Shown piece after piece: positions 17,250-25,748 of a DNA stretch of 39,059 nt. The stretch is from 66-474 sp035547895. Its GTDB lineage: Bacteria; Pseudomonadota; Gammaproteobacteria; Xanthomonadales; Rhodanobacteraceae. The stretch covers positions 1 through 39,059 of the forward strand of contig DASZTT010000178.1 in NCBI GenBank assembly GCA_035547895.1. The letters run 5' to 3'. The notes below the pieces were generated by a model that saw nothing but the letters and a program-made list of their open reading frames with translations, ran no database searches and had not been told where the DNA came from. The translations under genes and the position numbers were made by a program. The first letter of the stretch is position 1. Each line of letters starts with the position of its first letter.

Positions 17250-18272
17250 TTGGGAACCGCCACCATCCGGGATGTCGCAAGACAGGCCAAGGTATCGCTG
17301 AAAACGGTCTCGCGCGTCATCAACCGGGAAAGCTCGGTGCGCGACGAAACGCGCGAGCGCGTGATGCGCGCGATCGAACAGCTCGATTACCGTCCGGATC
17401 TTTCCGCGCGCAGTCTGCGCAGCGCGAAGGCGTACGCGATCGGCCTGGTGTATGACAACCCGAATCCGTACTACATCATCGCGGTGCAGCAGGGCGCCCT
17501 GGCGGCATGCCGCGAGATGGGCTTCGGCCTGCAGATCCACCCGTGCGATTCGCGCGGCCCGAAACTCGCGGAGGAATTGCGCGACCTGGTGCACCGCTCG
17601 CGTCTTGCCGGCCTGGTCCTGGCGCCGCCGATGTCCGAACGCATGGCTTTGCTGCGCGAGCTGGCCGCCTACAACATCCCGCTGGTGCGGGTGATTTCCG
17701 CGGCCGAGGATCCGCACGACGGCTTCACCTGCGTGTTCGTGGACGACCGCGACGCCGCCTACGCGATCACCGCCTACCTGATCCAGCTCGGTCATCTGCG
17801 CATCGGCTTCCTGTGGGGCGGCAAACAGCATCGATCGAGCCCCGAGCGCTACAAGGGCTACGAAAAGGCGCTGCAGGATTACGGCGTGCCGATGTCGGAC
17901 GAACTGGTACTGGAAGGCGATTATTCGTTCGATGACGGATTTCGCGGTGCGCGTCGGTTGCTCGGACTTGCCGAACCGCCGACCGCGATTTTCGGCTCGA
18001 ACGATGAAATCGCTGCGGGCGTTCTGGCGGCCGCCCGAGCAGCCGGACTGCACGTGCCCTACGACTTGTCAGTAGCAGGCTTCGAGGACAGTCCGTTCTC
18101 GCGGCATTCGTGGCCTTCGCTCACCACCTCACGGCAACGCACCGAACTGATCGCCGAACACGCCGCGCGGCTTTTGATTGCGCAGATCCACGGCGGCGAA
18201 GTGGAAAACGAAGGCTTCAGCCCCGAACTGGTGGTGCGCGGTTCGACCGCGCCGCCACGTCCGAAGGCGTGA
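17250..18272 (+). CDS. nagR: LacI-family repressor of the GlcNAc locus
   Basis: 340 aa. N-terminal helix-turn-helix (ATIRDVARQAKVSLKTVSRV), hinge YRPDLSARSLRS, then a periplasmic-binding-protein-like effector domain (GLVYDNPNPYYIIAVQQG, FVDDRDAAYAITAYLI, LSVAGFEDSPFSRHSWPSLTT). Start: TTG at 17250 with AAGGAG six bases upstream. It puts the DNA-binding motif at residue 3-4 as in most LacI proteins. The ATG at 17229 has no ribosome site. As the only regulator in the cluster, it likely binds the two TGACAACGTTG elements in the kinase-nagP intergenic region and is released by GlcNAc or GlcNAc-6-P. Ligand and targets are inferred. Confidence 0.88.
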   Translation: MGTATIRDVARQAKVSLKTVSRVINRESSVRDETRERVMRAIEQLDYRPDLSARSLRSAKAYAIGLVYDNPNPYYIIAVQQGALAACREMGFGLQIHPCDSRGPKLAEELRDLVHRSRLAGLVLAPPMSERMALLRELAAYNIPLVRVISAAEDPHDGFTCVFVDDRDAAYAITAYLIQLGHLRIGFLWGGKQHRSSPERYKGYEKALQDYGVPMSDELVLEGDYSFDDGFRGARRLLGLAEPPTAIFGSNDEIAAGVLAAARAAGLHVPYDLSVAGFEDSPFSRHSWPSLTTSRQRTELIAEHAARLLIAQIHGGEVENEGFSPELVVRGSTAPPRPKA

Positions 18273-18279
18273 CGGCCCG

Positions 18280-19323
18280 ATGCCTGCCGGGATGAAAGCC
18301 GAATCCACGCTGCTGCACCGTGAAGCTGCCGAAGCGGCCGACACGGTAGCGCGGCAACTGGAGCGCAACGATGCCGCCGTCCGCAAGCTGGCAGCGGAGC
18401 TGCGCGACAACGCGCCGCCGTTCGTGGCCACCTGCGCGCGCGGCAGCTCCGATCACGCCGCCACCTATGCGAAATACATCATCGAGACGCAGACCGGCTG
18501 CGTCACCGCATCGGCGTCGCCGTCGGTCGAATCGATTTATTCGGTGCCATTGCGGCTGCGCGGCGCGCTGTACCTGGTCATCTCGCAATCGGGCGCCAGT
18601 CCCGACCTGTTGCGCAGCGCCGAAGCCGCGCGCAATGCCGGCGCGCGCGTCGTTGCGATGGTCAACGCGGAAAATTCGCCGCTGGCCGCGCTGGCCGACA
18701 CCGTGATCCCGCTGCAAGCCGGCCCCGAAAAAAGCGTGGCGGCGACCAAGAGTTTCATCGGTTCGCTGGGCGCGGTCCTGCACCTTGTCGCGCACTGGCG
18801 GCAAGACGCGATGCTGCTCGACGCCTTGCGCGGACTGCCCGACCAATTACACCAGGCGTTCGAGCTCGACTGGTCCCCACTGGTCGACGGACTGCGCGGC
18901 ATGCACGATCTGTTCGTGCTCGGGCGCGGCTATGGCCTCGCCGCCGCGCAGGAAGCCGCGCTGAAGCTGAAGGAAACCTGCGCGCTGCACGCGGAAGCCT
19001 TCAGCAGCGCCGAAGTGCGGCATGGCCCGATGGAGTTGGTGGGTCCGCGCCTGCCGGTACTCTTGTTCGCGCAACAGGACGATGCATTGGCGGGCGTCAT
19101 GGCGACTGCGCGCGACTTCCATCAACGCGGCGCCGAAGTCTGGACCGCTGCGCCCGGGGCATCCGGCCGCGACGCGCTGCCGATCATTCCCACTCGACAG
19201 CCGATGTGCGCGCCGATCCTCGCGATCCAGAGCTTCTATCGCGCCGTGAATGCATTGGCGATCGCGCGCGGTCGTGATCCTGACCATCCGCCGCACCTCG
19301 CCAAAGTCACCGAGACCGTCTGA
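18280..19323 (+). CDS. nagB-II: Glucosamine-6-phosphate deaminase, type II (SIS family)
   Basis: 347 aa with two SIS domains, like the isomerase half of GlmS but with no glutaminase domain. Visible: CARGSSDHAATYAKYIIE and SQSGASPDLL in SIS 1; LGRGYGLAAAQEAALKLKET with EAFSSAEVRHGPMEL in SIS 2. Proteins of this kind deaminate GlcN-6-P to fructose-6-P and NH3 in GlcNAc loci that lack classical NagB. The ATG at 18280 is 7 nt after the nagR stop; the ATG at 18292 is an alternative. The stop overlaps the nagA start by one base (TGATG), so translation is probably coupled. Confidence 0.9.
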   Translation: MPAGMKAESTLLHREAAEAADTVARQLERNDAAVRKLAAELRDNAPPFVATCARGSSDHAATYAKYIIETQTGCVTASASPSVESIYSVPLRLRGALYLVISQSGASPDLLRSAEAARNAGARVVAMVNAENSPLAALADTVIPLQAGPEKSVAATKSFIGSLGAVLHLVAHWRQDAMLLDALRGLPDQLHQAFELDWSPLVDGLRGMHDLFVLGRGYGLAAAQEAALKLKETCALHAEAFSSAEVRHGPMELVGPRLPVLLFAQQDDALAGVMATARDFHQRGAEVWTAAPGASGRDALPIIPTRQPMCAPILAIQSFYRAVNALAIARGRDPDHPPHLAKVTETV

Positions 19324-20459
19324 TGATCCTGGCGCTTGCCAATGCGCGCGTTCTCTCGGCACAGGGCTGGCGTGACGATGCCACGGTGGTCGTCGAAAAC
19401 GGCCGCATCGTGGAGCTCGCTGCGCGCGTGCCGCCGAACGCAGAGGTCCACGATCTGACGGGCCAGATGCTCCTGCCCGGCTTCATCGATTGCCAGGTCA
19501 ATGGCGGCGGCGGCGTGCTGTTCAACGACCAGCCGACCATAGAGGGCATTCGCGCGATCGGCGCTGCGCACCGGCGTTTCGGCACCACCGGTTTCCTGCC
19601 GACCCTGATCAGCGACACCATCGACAAGATGCGCGCCGCGATCGCCGCGGTCGATGACGCGATCGCGCAAAACGTGCCCGGCGTGCTGGGCTTGCATCTC
19701 GAAGGCCCGTTCATCAGCCGCGCACGCAGGGGCGTGCATGCGGAGAAATACCTGCACGCGCCGGAGGCCTTGGAACTGCACGTCGCCGAATCGCTGCACC
19801 ACGGCGTGACACTGCTGACCCTGGCGCCGGAATGCGTGCCGGCCGATGCGATCCGCAGCCTTGCGGATGCAGGCGTCATCGTCAGCGCGGGACATTCCAA
19901 TGCCGATTACGCCACCGTGCGGACGGCGCTGGACGCCGGCGTGCGCGGTTTCACCCACTTGTTCAACGCGATGTCGCCATTGACCAGCCGTGCGCCCGGC
20001 GTCGTCGGTGCGGCTTTGGACGATCGTGATTCGTGGTGCGGCGTCATCGTGGATGGCCATCATGTGGACGCCGCCAGCCTGCGCGTGGCGCTCAAGTCAA
20101 AACCGCGCGGAAAGATCTTTCTGGTCACCGACGCGATGCCGCCCGTGGGGGCGGACGATGCGTCCTACGTATTGAATGGCGAAACGATCACTGCGCGCGA
20201 TGGCATTTGCCAAACCGTTTCCGGCACGCTGGCCGGTTCCGCGCTCAGCATGATCGAGGCCGTGCGCAACACCGTGGACATGCTCGGCGTGCCATTGGAC
20301 GAAGCCGCACGGATGGCATCGACGTATCCCGCCGATTTCCTTGGGCTGGGCGGAACACACGGCCGTATCGAATCGGGTTTCCCCGCGGACTTCACCGTCG
20401 TCGACCCTTCGCTGCGCGTCGTCGAAACCTGGATCGGCGGCATCCGCGAGGCTGCATAG
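19323..20459 (+). CDS. nagA: N-acetylglucosamine-6-phosphate deacetylase
   Basis: 378 aa amidohydrolase. It removes acetate from GlcNAc-6-P to give GlcN-6-P for NagB. Visible: metal ligand Glu127 in HLEGPFI, His191 in SAGHSNAD, His212 in THLFNAMSPL, and catalytic Asp270 in LVTDAMPPVG. The early PGFIDCQVNGGGG motif has Cys where Leu or Gly is more usual. Last gene of the nagP-R-B-A arm. It shares a base with the nagB-II stop and ends 3 nt before the convergent pseudouridine synthase, so no terminator fits between them. Confidence 0.96.
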   Translation: MILALANARVLSAQGWRDDATVVVENGRIVELAARVPPNAEVHDLTGQMLLPGFIDCQVNGGGGVLFNDQPTIEGIRAIGAAHRRFGTTGFLPTLISDTIDKMRAAIAAVDDAIAQNVPGVLGLHLEGPFISRARRGVHAEKYLHAPEALELHVAESLHHGVTLLTLAPECVPADAIRSLADAGVIVSAGHSNADYATVRTALDAGVRGFTHLFNAMSPLTSRAPGVVGAALDDRDSWCGVIVDGHHVDAASLRVALKSKPRGKIFLVTDAMPPVGADDASYVLNGETITARDGICQTVSGTLAGSALSMIEAVRNTVDMLGVPLDEAARMASTYPADFLGLGGTHGRIESGFPADFTVVDPSLRVVETWIGGIREAA

Positions 20460-20462
20460 CCG

Positions 20463-21188
20463 TCACGCGACAGACAATCCACGGATCTCCGCATCGGTCA
20501 ACCTGCGCCAGCCGCCCTTCGGCAGGTCGCCCAATTCGAGCGGCCCGATCGCGACGCGCATCAGTCGCATCACGTCATGTCCGCACAACGCAAGCATGCG
20601 GCGGATCTGCCGGTTGCGTCCCTCCACCAGCACGATCTCCAGCCATGCATTTTTCTCGCCGCCGCCGATGATCCGCACGGATTTCGCCGACAGCCGCTCA
20701 CCTTTGTCAACGACGCCGGCACGCAAGCGTTCCAGCACCGCCCGATCGGGCGTGCCGCGCACCTGCACCCGATAGGTCTTGGCAACATGAGCCGAGGGGT
20801 CAGTGAGCCGCGCGGCCCACGCGGAATCATTGCTCATCAGCAGCAATCCCTCGCTCGCCTTGTCCAGCCGACCCACGGGCGCGAGCCATGGAAAGCCGGC
20901 GCCTTGCAGCAATGCGTAGATCGTGTCGCGGCCGCATTCGTCCGAAGCGCTGACCACCAATCCGCGCGGTTTGTTGACGGCGACACAGATCCGCTCGGGC
21001 GCCTGCAACGGTCGACCATCCATCTCGATCCGGTCTGTCGCCAGGTCGGCAGGCATCTCGGGGTCGCGGGCCAGCCTTCCATTCACGCGTATGCGTCCCG
21101 ACATGATTCTGCGCACGGCCTCGCTGCGCGAACACACGCCCTCGCGCGAGAGGACGCGCGCAAGGCCGTGCCGCGGCACCAGTGCCAT
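20463..21188 (-). CDS. RsuA/RluB-family pseudouridine synthase
   Basis: 241 aa. An N-terminal S4 RNA-binding domain (LARVLSREGVCSRSEAVRRI, GRIRVNG) precedes a catalytic domain with Asp109 in VGRLDKASEGLLLMSND and the C-terminal EGRNRQIRRMLALCGHDV. Enzymes of this branch isomerise a single uridine in rRNA (RsuA in 16S; RluB, RluE or RluF in 23S). The exact target cannot be told from sequence alone. Start: the frame is open to 21278 and MRSTRS at 21242 is possible, but codons between 21242 and 21188 are A/T-ended and unlike the gene, so the ATG at 21188 is preferred. The gene is single and unrelated to the nag locus. Confidence 0.85.
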   Translation of the reverse strand: MALVPRHGLARVLSREGVCSRSEAVRRIMSGRIRVNGRLARDPEMPADLATDRIEMDGRPLQAPERICVAVNKPRGLVVSASDECGRDTIYALLQGAGFPWLAPVGRLDKASEGLLLMSNDSAWAARLTDPSAHVAKTYRVQVRGTPDRAVLERLRAGVVDKGERLSAKSVRIIGGGEKNAWLEIVLVEGRNRQIRRMLALCGHDVMRLMRVAIGPLELGDLPKGGWRRLTDAEIRGLSVA

Positions 21189-21280
21189 GGAAGCAGATTT
21201 CCATCTGGAAGATTCGCGGCGCGGCGAGCGGGTTGAACGCATGAGATTATTCTCGCCGAACGCCCGGTTCGTGCACAAAG

Positions 21281-21308
21281 AAAAAGCCCGGCTTGCGCCG
21301 GGCTTTTT
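21281..21308. terminator. Intrinsic terminator after ompA
   Basis: AAAAAGCCCGGC and GCCGGGCTTTTT form a perfect 12-bp stem with loop TTGC, 53 nt past the ompA stop. On the minus strand it ends in five T residues and separates ompA from the pseudouridine synthase gene. The symmetry would also stop plus-strand transcripts. Confidence 0.9.
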
Positions 21309-21360
21309 CGTATCACACCGGAATCACCGGCAAGGGTTCACCGGTTCTTCCGCGAACGGC

Positions 21361-22527
21361 TTACATGCTGCCGTTCTGGGGCTGCTGCACCTTGAACTCG
21401 ACGCGACGGTTGCGCTGACGGCCAGCCGCGGTCTTGTTGGTGTCGACCGGATCGGCTTCGCCGAAGCCCTTCACCGCAGTGATGCGGCTCGCATCGATGC
21501 CATGCGACGTCAGGTACGAGTCGACGATGTTGGCGCGACGCTCGGACAGGCCCTGGTTGTACTTTTCAGTGCCCACCGAATCGGTATACCCGTCGATTTC
21601 GATCGTGACCTGCGGATAACGGTTCAAGGTGTCGACCGCCTGGTTCAGGATCGCGAGCGAATCGGACGCCGGCGGCTTCAGCGTCGGACCGATGTTGTGC
21701 TCGCCCTTCTTGGGACGGTCGAACTTGAAGTTCACGCCACGCAGGTCGATGACGACGTTCTGCGGCGGCGGCGGCGGCGGCGCTGCCGGCGGCGGCGGCG
21801 GCGGGGCTGCCGGCGGCGGCGGCGGCGCAGCGTGACCCATGTTGATCACCAAACCGATGGTCGCCATCGAGTCCAGCCACTGCTTCGGGCCGTAGGTGTG
21901 CGGCAAGCCCGGACCCGCGAACCCGGCCAGCTGAGCCGAAGTGGTATCGCGATAGTAACGCGCAGCGATTTCGCCACGCAGGGCAATGCGATCGCTGACG
22001 TTGTACAGGACGCCGACGCCGACCGTCGCGCCCGGGCCCCAACCGGACCCTTTGGCGCTGGGCATGTTCCCGAAGTATCCGCCCGCCTGGGCGAGTTCGT
22101 TCGACACCGCTGCGTGACGCCACATGCCAATACCGGCCATAACGAAGGGGCGCCATTGCGAGGACGGATCCATGAAATACCAGCGGCCAGCGACGTCGAG
22201 ACCGAGGGTCTCCCACTGCTTGCCGGCGCGGATGGAGGAATCCTTGTAATCCGCATTGTCACCGGTGGCTTCGAAATCCAGCGTCATGTGCGGGTTCACC
22301 CAGAAACCAACACCGAGGCCGCCCATGGGATCCGACTGGACCTGGCGATCGTTGTCGCCGAACACCACGCCGATGCGCGGCACGATGTACCAGTTGCTGT
22401 AGTTCGGGTTGGCCAAGCTACCCGTTGTTTCCGCCGCTGCACCCGTGTCCTGTGCGTGCGCGACCGACATCACGCCTACAGTACCCAAGGCCAGCGCGAT
22501 GACCGCGAACAAGCCGTTACGTTTCAT
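21361..22527 (-). CDS. OmpA-family outer membrane protein
   Basis: 388 aa. Signal peptide MKRNGLFAVIALALGTVGVMSVAHAQ; an OmpA-like eight-strand N-terminal barrel (YIVPRIGVVFGDNDRQ, GLGVGFWVNPHMTLDFEATG, WRPFVMAGIGMW, GPGATVGVGVLYNVSDRIAL, MATIGLVINMG). A long Pro/Ala linker follows, then a C-terminal peptidoglycan-binding OmpA domain (EIDGYTDS, LSERRANIVDSYL, GFGEADPVDTN, RQRNRRVEFKV). It anchors the outer membrane to the wall. GAGGAG lies eight bases before the ATG, and a strong terminator follows, so this is probably a highly expressed single gene. Its last domain is the close relative of the domain fused to the TonB receptor. Confidence 0.95.
   Translation of the reverse strand: MKRNGLFAVIALALGTVGVMSVAHAQDTGAAAETTGSLANPNYSNWYIVPRIGVVFGDNDRQVQSDPMGGLGVGFWVNPHMTLDFEATGDNADYKDSSIRAGKQWETLGLDVAGRWYFMDPSSQWRPFVMAGIGMWRHAAVSNELAQAGGYFGNMPSAKGSGWGPGATVGVGVLYNVSDRIALRGEIAARYYRDTTSAQLAGFAGPGLPHTYGPKQWLDSMATIGLVINMGHAAPPPPPAAPPPPPPAAPPPPPPQNVVIDLRGVNFKFDRPKKGEHNIGPTLKPPASDSLAILNQAVDTLNRYPQVTIEIDGYTDSVGTEKYNQGLSERRANIVDSYLTSHGIDASRITAVKGFGEADPVDTNKTAAGRQRNRRVEFKVQQPQNGSM
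21388..21762 (-). repeat. OmpA-domain segment duplicated at 11058-11432 (copy in ompA)
   Basis: The partner of the segment in the receptor gene. Because the domain belongs naturally to OmpA proteins, this copy is the more likely donor, though direction cannot be proved from two copies. Confidence 0.85.
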
Positions 22528-22718
22528 CGGAGAGTCTCCTCGTTGTTGATTCTTCAGGCTTCAACCGTGCTGGATGAAACCGTGTTTCCGTTTCACGAAC
22601 CGCAAAACTACTGTGCGGATTGAAGGCCATCCTTCCCAGCCCGTTCCGCTACGGCTGCGCCAGTTTAGCAAAAAACAAACAATTTCGCCTCTGGCTTGGG
22701 GATCCGTTCATCTGCAAC

Positions 22719-24182
22719 TCAGGAGCCGCCTTGCAAGGCGAATAAATCCATGAATTTGGATACCGGGATCTCCATAATTCGATCTGGTTGGACACAAATA
22801 TCAATAATTTCAGCCACTTGCTGACGAGGCAAGTGTCCCGCCAAGGCCTTCCGGAACTTGTCCAGCAGAACCGGGATGCCCTCGGCACGGCGGCGGCGAT
22901 GACCGATGGGAAAATCGATCGAAACCTTCTCGGTCCTCGAGCCATCCCTGAAAAACACCTGTACCGAGTTCCCGATGTAGCGTTTGTCCGGGTCGAAATA
23001 ATCCCTGGTGAACTGCGGATTTTCCTTCACCGTCATTTTTGCGCGCAACACATCGATGCGCGGGTCGGCCGCCACCGCATCGGTGTAATCGTCCGCGGTC
23101 AAGCGTCCGAAGATCAGCGGCACCGCCACCATGTACTGGATGCAGTGGTCGCGGTCGGCGTAATTGGCGAGCGGGCCGGTCTTGTCGATGATCCGCGCGC
23201 CGGCTTCCTGGGTTTCGATTTCGATGTGCTCGATCTCACCGATGCGGTCCTTCACTACCGGATGCAGTTTCATCGCGCATTCCACCGCGGTCTGCGCGTG
23301 GAACTCGGCGGGATAGCTGATCTTGAACAGCACGTTCTCCATCACGTAGCTGCCGAACGGCCGCTCGAACTCGAACGCTTTGCCTCCGAAGGCGACGTCG
23401 TAGAAACCCCAGGTTTTCGCACTGAGCGCCGAGGGATAACCGGGCTCGTCGGTGGTGGTTGCATCGAGGGCGTGGATCACGGCGCGCCGGCAGGCGTCGC
23501 CCGCAGCCCAGCTTTTGCGCGGGCCGGTGTTGGGGGCGTGCCGATAAGTGCGCAGCGACCCATTGTCGATCCAGCTGTTCGAGACCGCCGTGATCACCTG
23601 TTCGCGGTTGCCGCCAAGCATCGCGGTGGCCACCGCGGTCGAGGCCAGCCGCACCAGGATCACGTGGTCCATTCCGGCCCGATTGAAGCTGTTCTTCAGC
23701 GCGTAGCAACCCTGGATCTCGTGCGCCTTGATCGCCCAGTGCAGCACATCGCGCATGGTCAGCGGCTGGCCACCATTGCGCACGTTCGCACGCGACAACC
23801 AGTCGGCCACCGCCAGTACGGTGCCGAGATTGTCGGAAGGATGGCCCCACTCCGCTGCCAGCCAGGTGTCGTTGAAATCCAGCCAGCGGATCTGGGTGCC
23901 GATGCAGAATGCGGCCTGCGCCGGATCGAGTTCCAGCGAAGTCCCCGGCACCCGCGCGCCGCCCGGCAACACCGCACCCGGAACGATCGGTGCGAGGTGT
24001 TTCACGCATTGCGGAAACTTCATCGCCAGCATCGCGCAGCCCAGCGCATCCATCAGCATGTAGCGGGCGGTGTCCCAGGCTTCCGGCGATTCCACCCGGT
24101 AGTCGAGCACGTAATCGGCCACGTCGACCAGCGGCTGGTCGGGCGCGGGACGGGCGGCGGAACGGATATCTGCGTGGCTCAC
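22719..24182 (-). CDS. prpD: 2-methylcitrate dehydratase
   Basis: 487 aa MmgE/PrpD-family enzyme. It dehydrates 2-methylcitrate to 2-methyl-cis-aconitate in propionate breakdown. Visible: DALGCAMLAMKFPQCVKHL, FNDTWLAAEWGHPSDNLG, the ALKNSFNRAGMDHVILVRLA block, SWAAGDACRRAVIHALDA, AEFHAQTAVECAMKLHP, and DHCIQYMVAVPLIFGRL. Length matches E. coli PrpD (483 aa). Start: the GTG at 24182 has AGGAA seven bases upstream. The open frame extends to 24350, but that part lies inside the riboswitch of the divergent terC gene and is not coding. prpC lies about 13 kb away; no prpB, acnD or prpF is in the window. Confidence 0.93.
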   Translation of the reverse strand: MSHADIRSAARPAPDQPLVDVADYVLDYRVESPEAWDTARYMLMDALGCAMLAMKFPQCVKHLAPIVPGAVLPGGARVPGTSLELDPAQAAFCIGTQIRWLDFNDTWLAAEWGHPSDNLGTVLAVADWLSRANVRNGGQPLTMRDVLHWAIKAHEIQGCYALKNSFNRAGMDHVILVRLASTAVATAMLGGNREQVITAVSNSWIDNGSLRTYRHAPNTGPRKSWAAGDACRRAVIHALDATTTDEPGYPSALSAKTWGFYDVAFGGKAFEFERPFGSYVMENVLFKISYPAEFHAQTAVECAMKLHPVVKDRIGEIEHIEIETQEAGARIIDKTGPLANYADRDHCIQYMVAVPLIFGRLTADDYTDAVAADPRIDVLRAKMTVKENPQFTRDYFDPDKRYIGNSVQVFFRDGSRTEKVSIDFPIGHRRRRAEGIPVLLDKFRKALAGHLPRQQVAEIIDICVQPDRIMEIPVSKFMDLFALQGGS

Positions 24183-24261
24183 GAACGGTTCCTGTGGGAC
24201 GAAGGCAGCCGGGTATTTTGCCAGAGCACGAGGTGCCTTGACGGGTGCCGCAAAGCGCGGT

Positions 24262-24390
24262 GACAATCGATCCGCTGTACCCCGAAAGGGAGTAGCACCG
24301 GACCCGAAGGTGATTCGGGTTCGCGTGGCGGTCGTCAGCACGAACCCCAAAGGTTCCGGTTGCCACGGCGGTTAGCACCGCGCGCGAGAC
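24262..24390 (+). promoter_or_regulatory. yybP-ykoY-type (Mn2+) riboswitch upstream of terC
   Basis: The 270-bp divergent gap before the TerC gene holds the signature CCCCGAAAGGGAGTAGC (conserved GGGAGTAGC at 24288-24296), a stem-loop ACCCGAAGGTGATTCGGGT, then GTCGTCAGCACG near 24331-24342 and CCGG-rich pairing to about 24385. This order fits the manganese-sensing yybP-ykoY class, which typically precedes TerC/YkoY-family or MntP genes. The boundaries are estimates; covariance-model scoring would set them. Confidence 0.75.
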
Positions 24391-24454
24391 TTTCGACATC
24401 CCGTGCCGCACCCGCGGCCGCGGGAAGTTCGATCGTCGCCGCCAGGAGAACCGC

Positions 24455-25162
24455 ATGTACGTGATCAACGAGCTGCTCCACCACCCGCTTGACCCGACCT
24501 TCTGGAGCGGCCTTGGATCGATCATCGTGATCGACCTCGTACTCGCGGGCGACAACGCCATCGTGATCGCGCTCGCGGCGCGCAACCTTCCCAAACACCA
24601 TCAGTTCCGCGCAATCTTCTGGGGCACGGTCGGCGCAATCGTGGTGCGCATCGCGATGACGGCGGCCGTGCTGTGGCTGCTCAAGCTTCCCGGCCTGATG
24701 TTGATCGGCGGCATCGTGCTGATCCCGATCGCGTGGCGCCTGCTGAAACAGGATGATGACCGCGGCCCCAACCTCGGGCACAAGGTGAGTGGGTTCTGGA
24801 GTGCGATGGGCACGATCGTGATCGCCGATGCACTGATGGGCCTCGACAATGTGCTGGCGATCGCCGGCGCATCGGGTGGCCATCTTGGACTGGTCGTGCT
24901 GGGCTTGCTGGTCAGCGTGCCGCTGGTGGTATGGGGATCGACGCTGCTGCTGAAACTGATCGAACGCTTCCCCATCATCATCTACATCGGCGCCGCGGCG
25001 ATTGCATGGACCGCGGCACGCATGATCACGCGCGACGATCTGGTGAACGGCTGGTTCGACGCCCACGACCCATTGCGTTATCTCGTGGACGCCGTGCTGG
25101 TGCTTGGCGTCACGGGAATGGGCTGGTGGCTGCGGCGGCGCAAAGCTTCGCAGCCAGAATGA
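24455..25162 (+). CDS. TerC-family integral membrane protein, probable Mn2+ exporter
   Basis: 235 aa with about seven hydrophobic helices. The family signature is present twice: LVLAGDNAIVIALAARNLP in the first half and IADALMGLDNVLAIAGASGG in the second, each with acidic residues that line the metal path in this family. The C-terminus is basic (WWLRRRKASQPE). YkoY- and Alx-type TerC proteins export manganese; the riboswitch in front makes that role likely here. GGAG lies six bases before the ATG. The stop is 15 nt from the convergent DUF924 gene, so there is no room for a terminator. It was named TerC for tellurium resistance, but nothing here supports tellurium. Confidence 0.9.
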   Translation: MYVINELLHHPLDPTFWSGLGSIIVIDLVLAGDNAIVIALAARNLPKHHQFRAIFWGTVGAIVVRIAMTAAVLWLLKLPGLMLIGGIVLIPIAWRLLKQDDDRGPNLGHKVSGFWSAMGTIVIADALMGLDNVLAIAGASGGHLGLVVLGLLVSVPLVVWGSTLLLKLIERFPIIIYIGAAAIAWTAARMITRDDLVNGWFDAHDPLRYLVDAVLVLGVTGMGWWLRRRKASQPE

Positions 25163-25177
25163 GTGTGGACCGCAACC

Positions 25178-25717
25178 TCAGAACGACGAACCGCTCTGCT
25201 CCAGGAACGCGAGTTCCTCGGGCGTCGAAGCGCGCCCAAGCACGCGATTCCGATGCGGGAAGCGCCCGAAGCGGTCGATGATCGCCTTGTGTTTCAGCTC
25301 GAATCCGTAGTTGTTCTCGAGCCCCGGCTGCCGGAAAAGGCGCTCGGCCTCGACGTGGATCACGCGCGACTCCGAATGCATGAAGGGCATGTAGAGGAAC
25401 GCGCGCCGCACGGGCGGCATGTCCCGATCGGCGCCCGCGCGGATCGCCTCCTGCGCCAGGACCAGCGCCATGCCGTCGGTCGCGAAGGCGCGCGCGTCGT
25501 CGCGGAACAGATTGCGTGAAAACTGATCGAGCACGATGATCTCGGCCAGCCGGCCGCCGGGCATATCGCGCCACGCAGCGAGTTCGCCGCGCGCGGCCGC
25601 CGCGTGTGTTTCGCCGAACCGCGCACGGATTTCGGCATCGAACGCCACGTCCTTTTCGAACAGTTGCTCCGGCTTCGCTTCCACGAACCAGAAGTGCAGC
25701 ACGTCTTGCGGGTTCAC
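25178..25717 (-). CDS. DUF924 family protein
   Basis: 179 aa, all-helical TPR-like DUF924 family, widespread with no established biochemical role. Visible family blocks: VLHFWFVEAKPEQLFEKDVAFD, GRLAEIIVLDQFSRNLFRDDARAF, AFLYMPFMHSESR, and NNYGFELKHKAIIDRFGRFPHRN, including the conserved HRN near the end. The start is a GTG at 25717 with AAGGAG nine bases upstream; an ATG-led version from 25837 would overlap the upstream gene by 89 nt. Last of three minus-strand genes (S9 peptidase, DUF6159-like, DUF924) spaced 15 and 31 nt apart, so probably one operon. Confidence 0.88.
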   Translation of the reverse strand: MNPQDVLHFWFVEAKPEQLFEKDVAFDAEIRARFGETHAAAARGELAAWRDMPGGRLAEIIVLDQFSRNLFRDDARAFATDGMALVLAQEAIRAGADRDMPPVRRAFLYMPFMHSESRVIHVEAERLFRQPGLENNYGFELKHKAIIDRFGRFPHRNRVLGRASTPEELAFLEQSGSSF

Positions 25718-25748
25718 CAATGCCCTCTCCTTGCGCCAATCGGTCCAT

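Noticed and set aside
22528..22718. Promoter for ompA in the AT-richer part (GCTAAACT, TTGTTT)
   Set aside because: The two boxes are only nine bases apart on the minus strand; no acceptable -35/-10 pair was found, so no promoter is called.
24183..24350. N-terminal extension of PrpD
   Set aside because: The extension lies in the riboswitch region, lacks PrpD-like sequence, and a GTG at 24182 has a good ribosome site.
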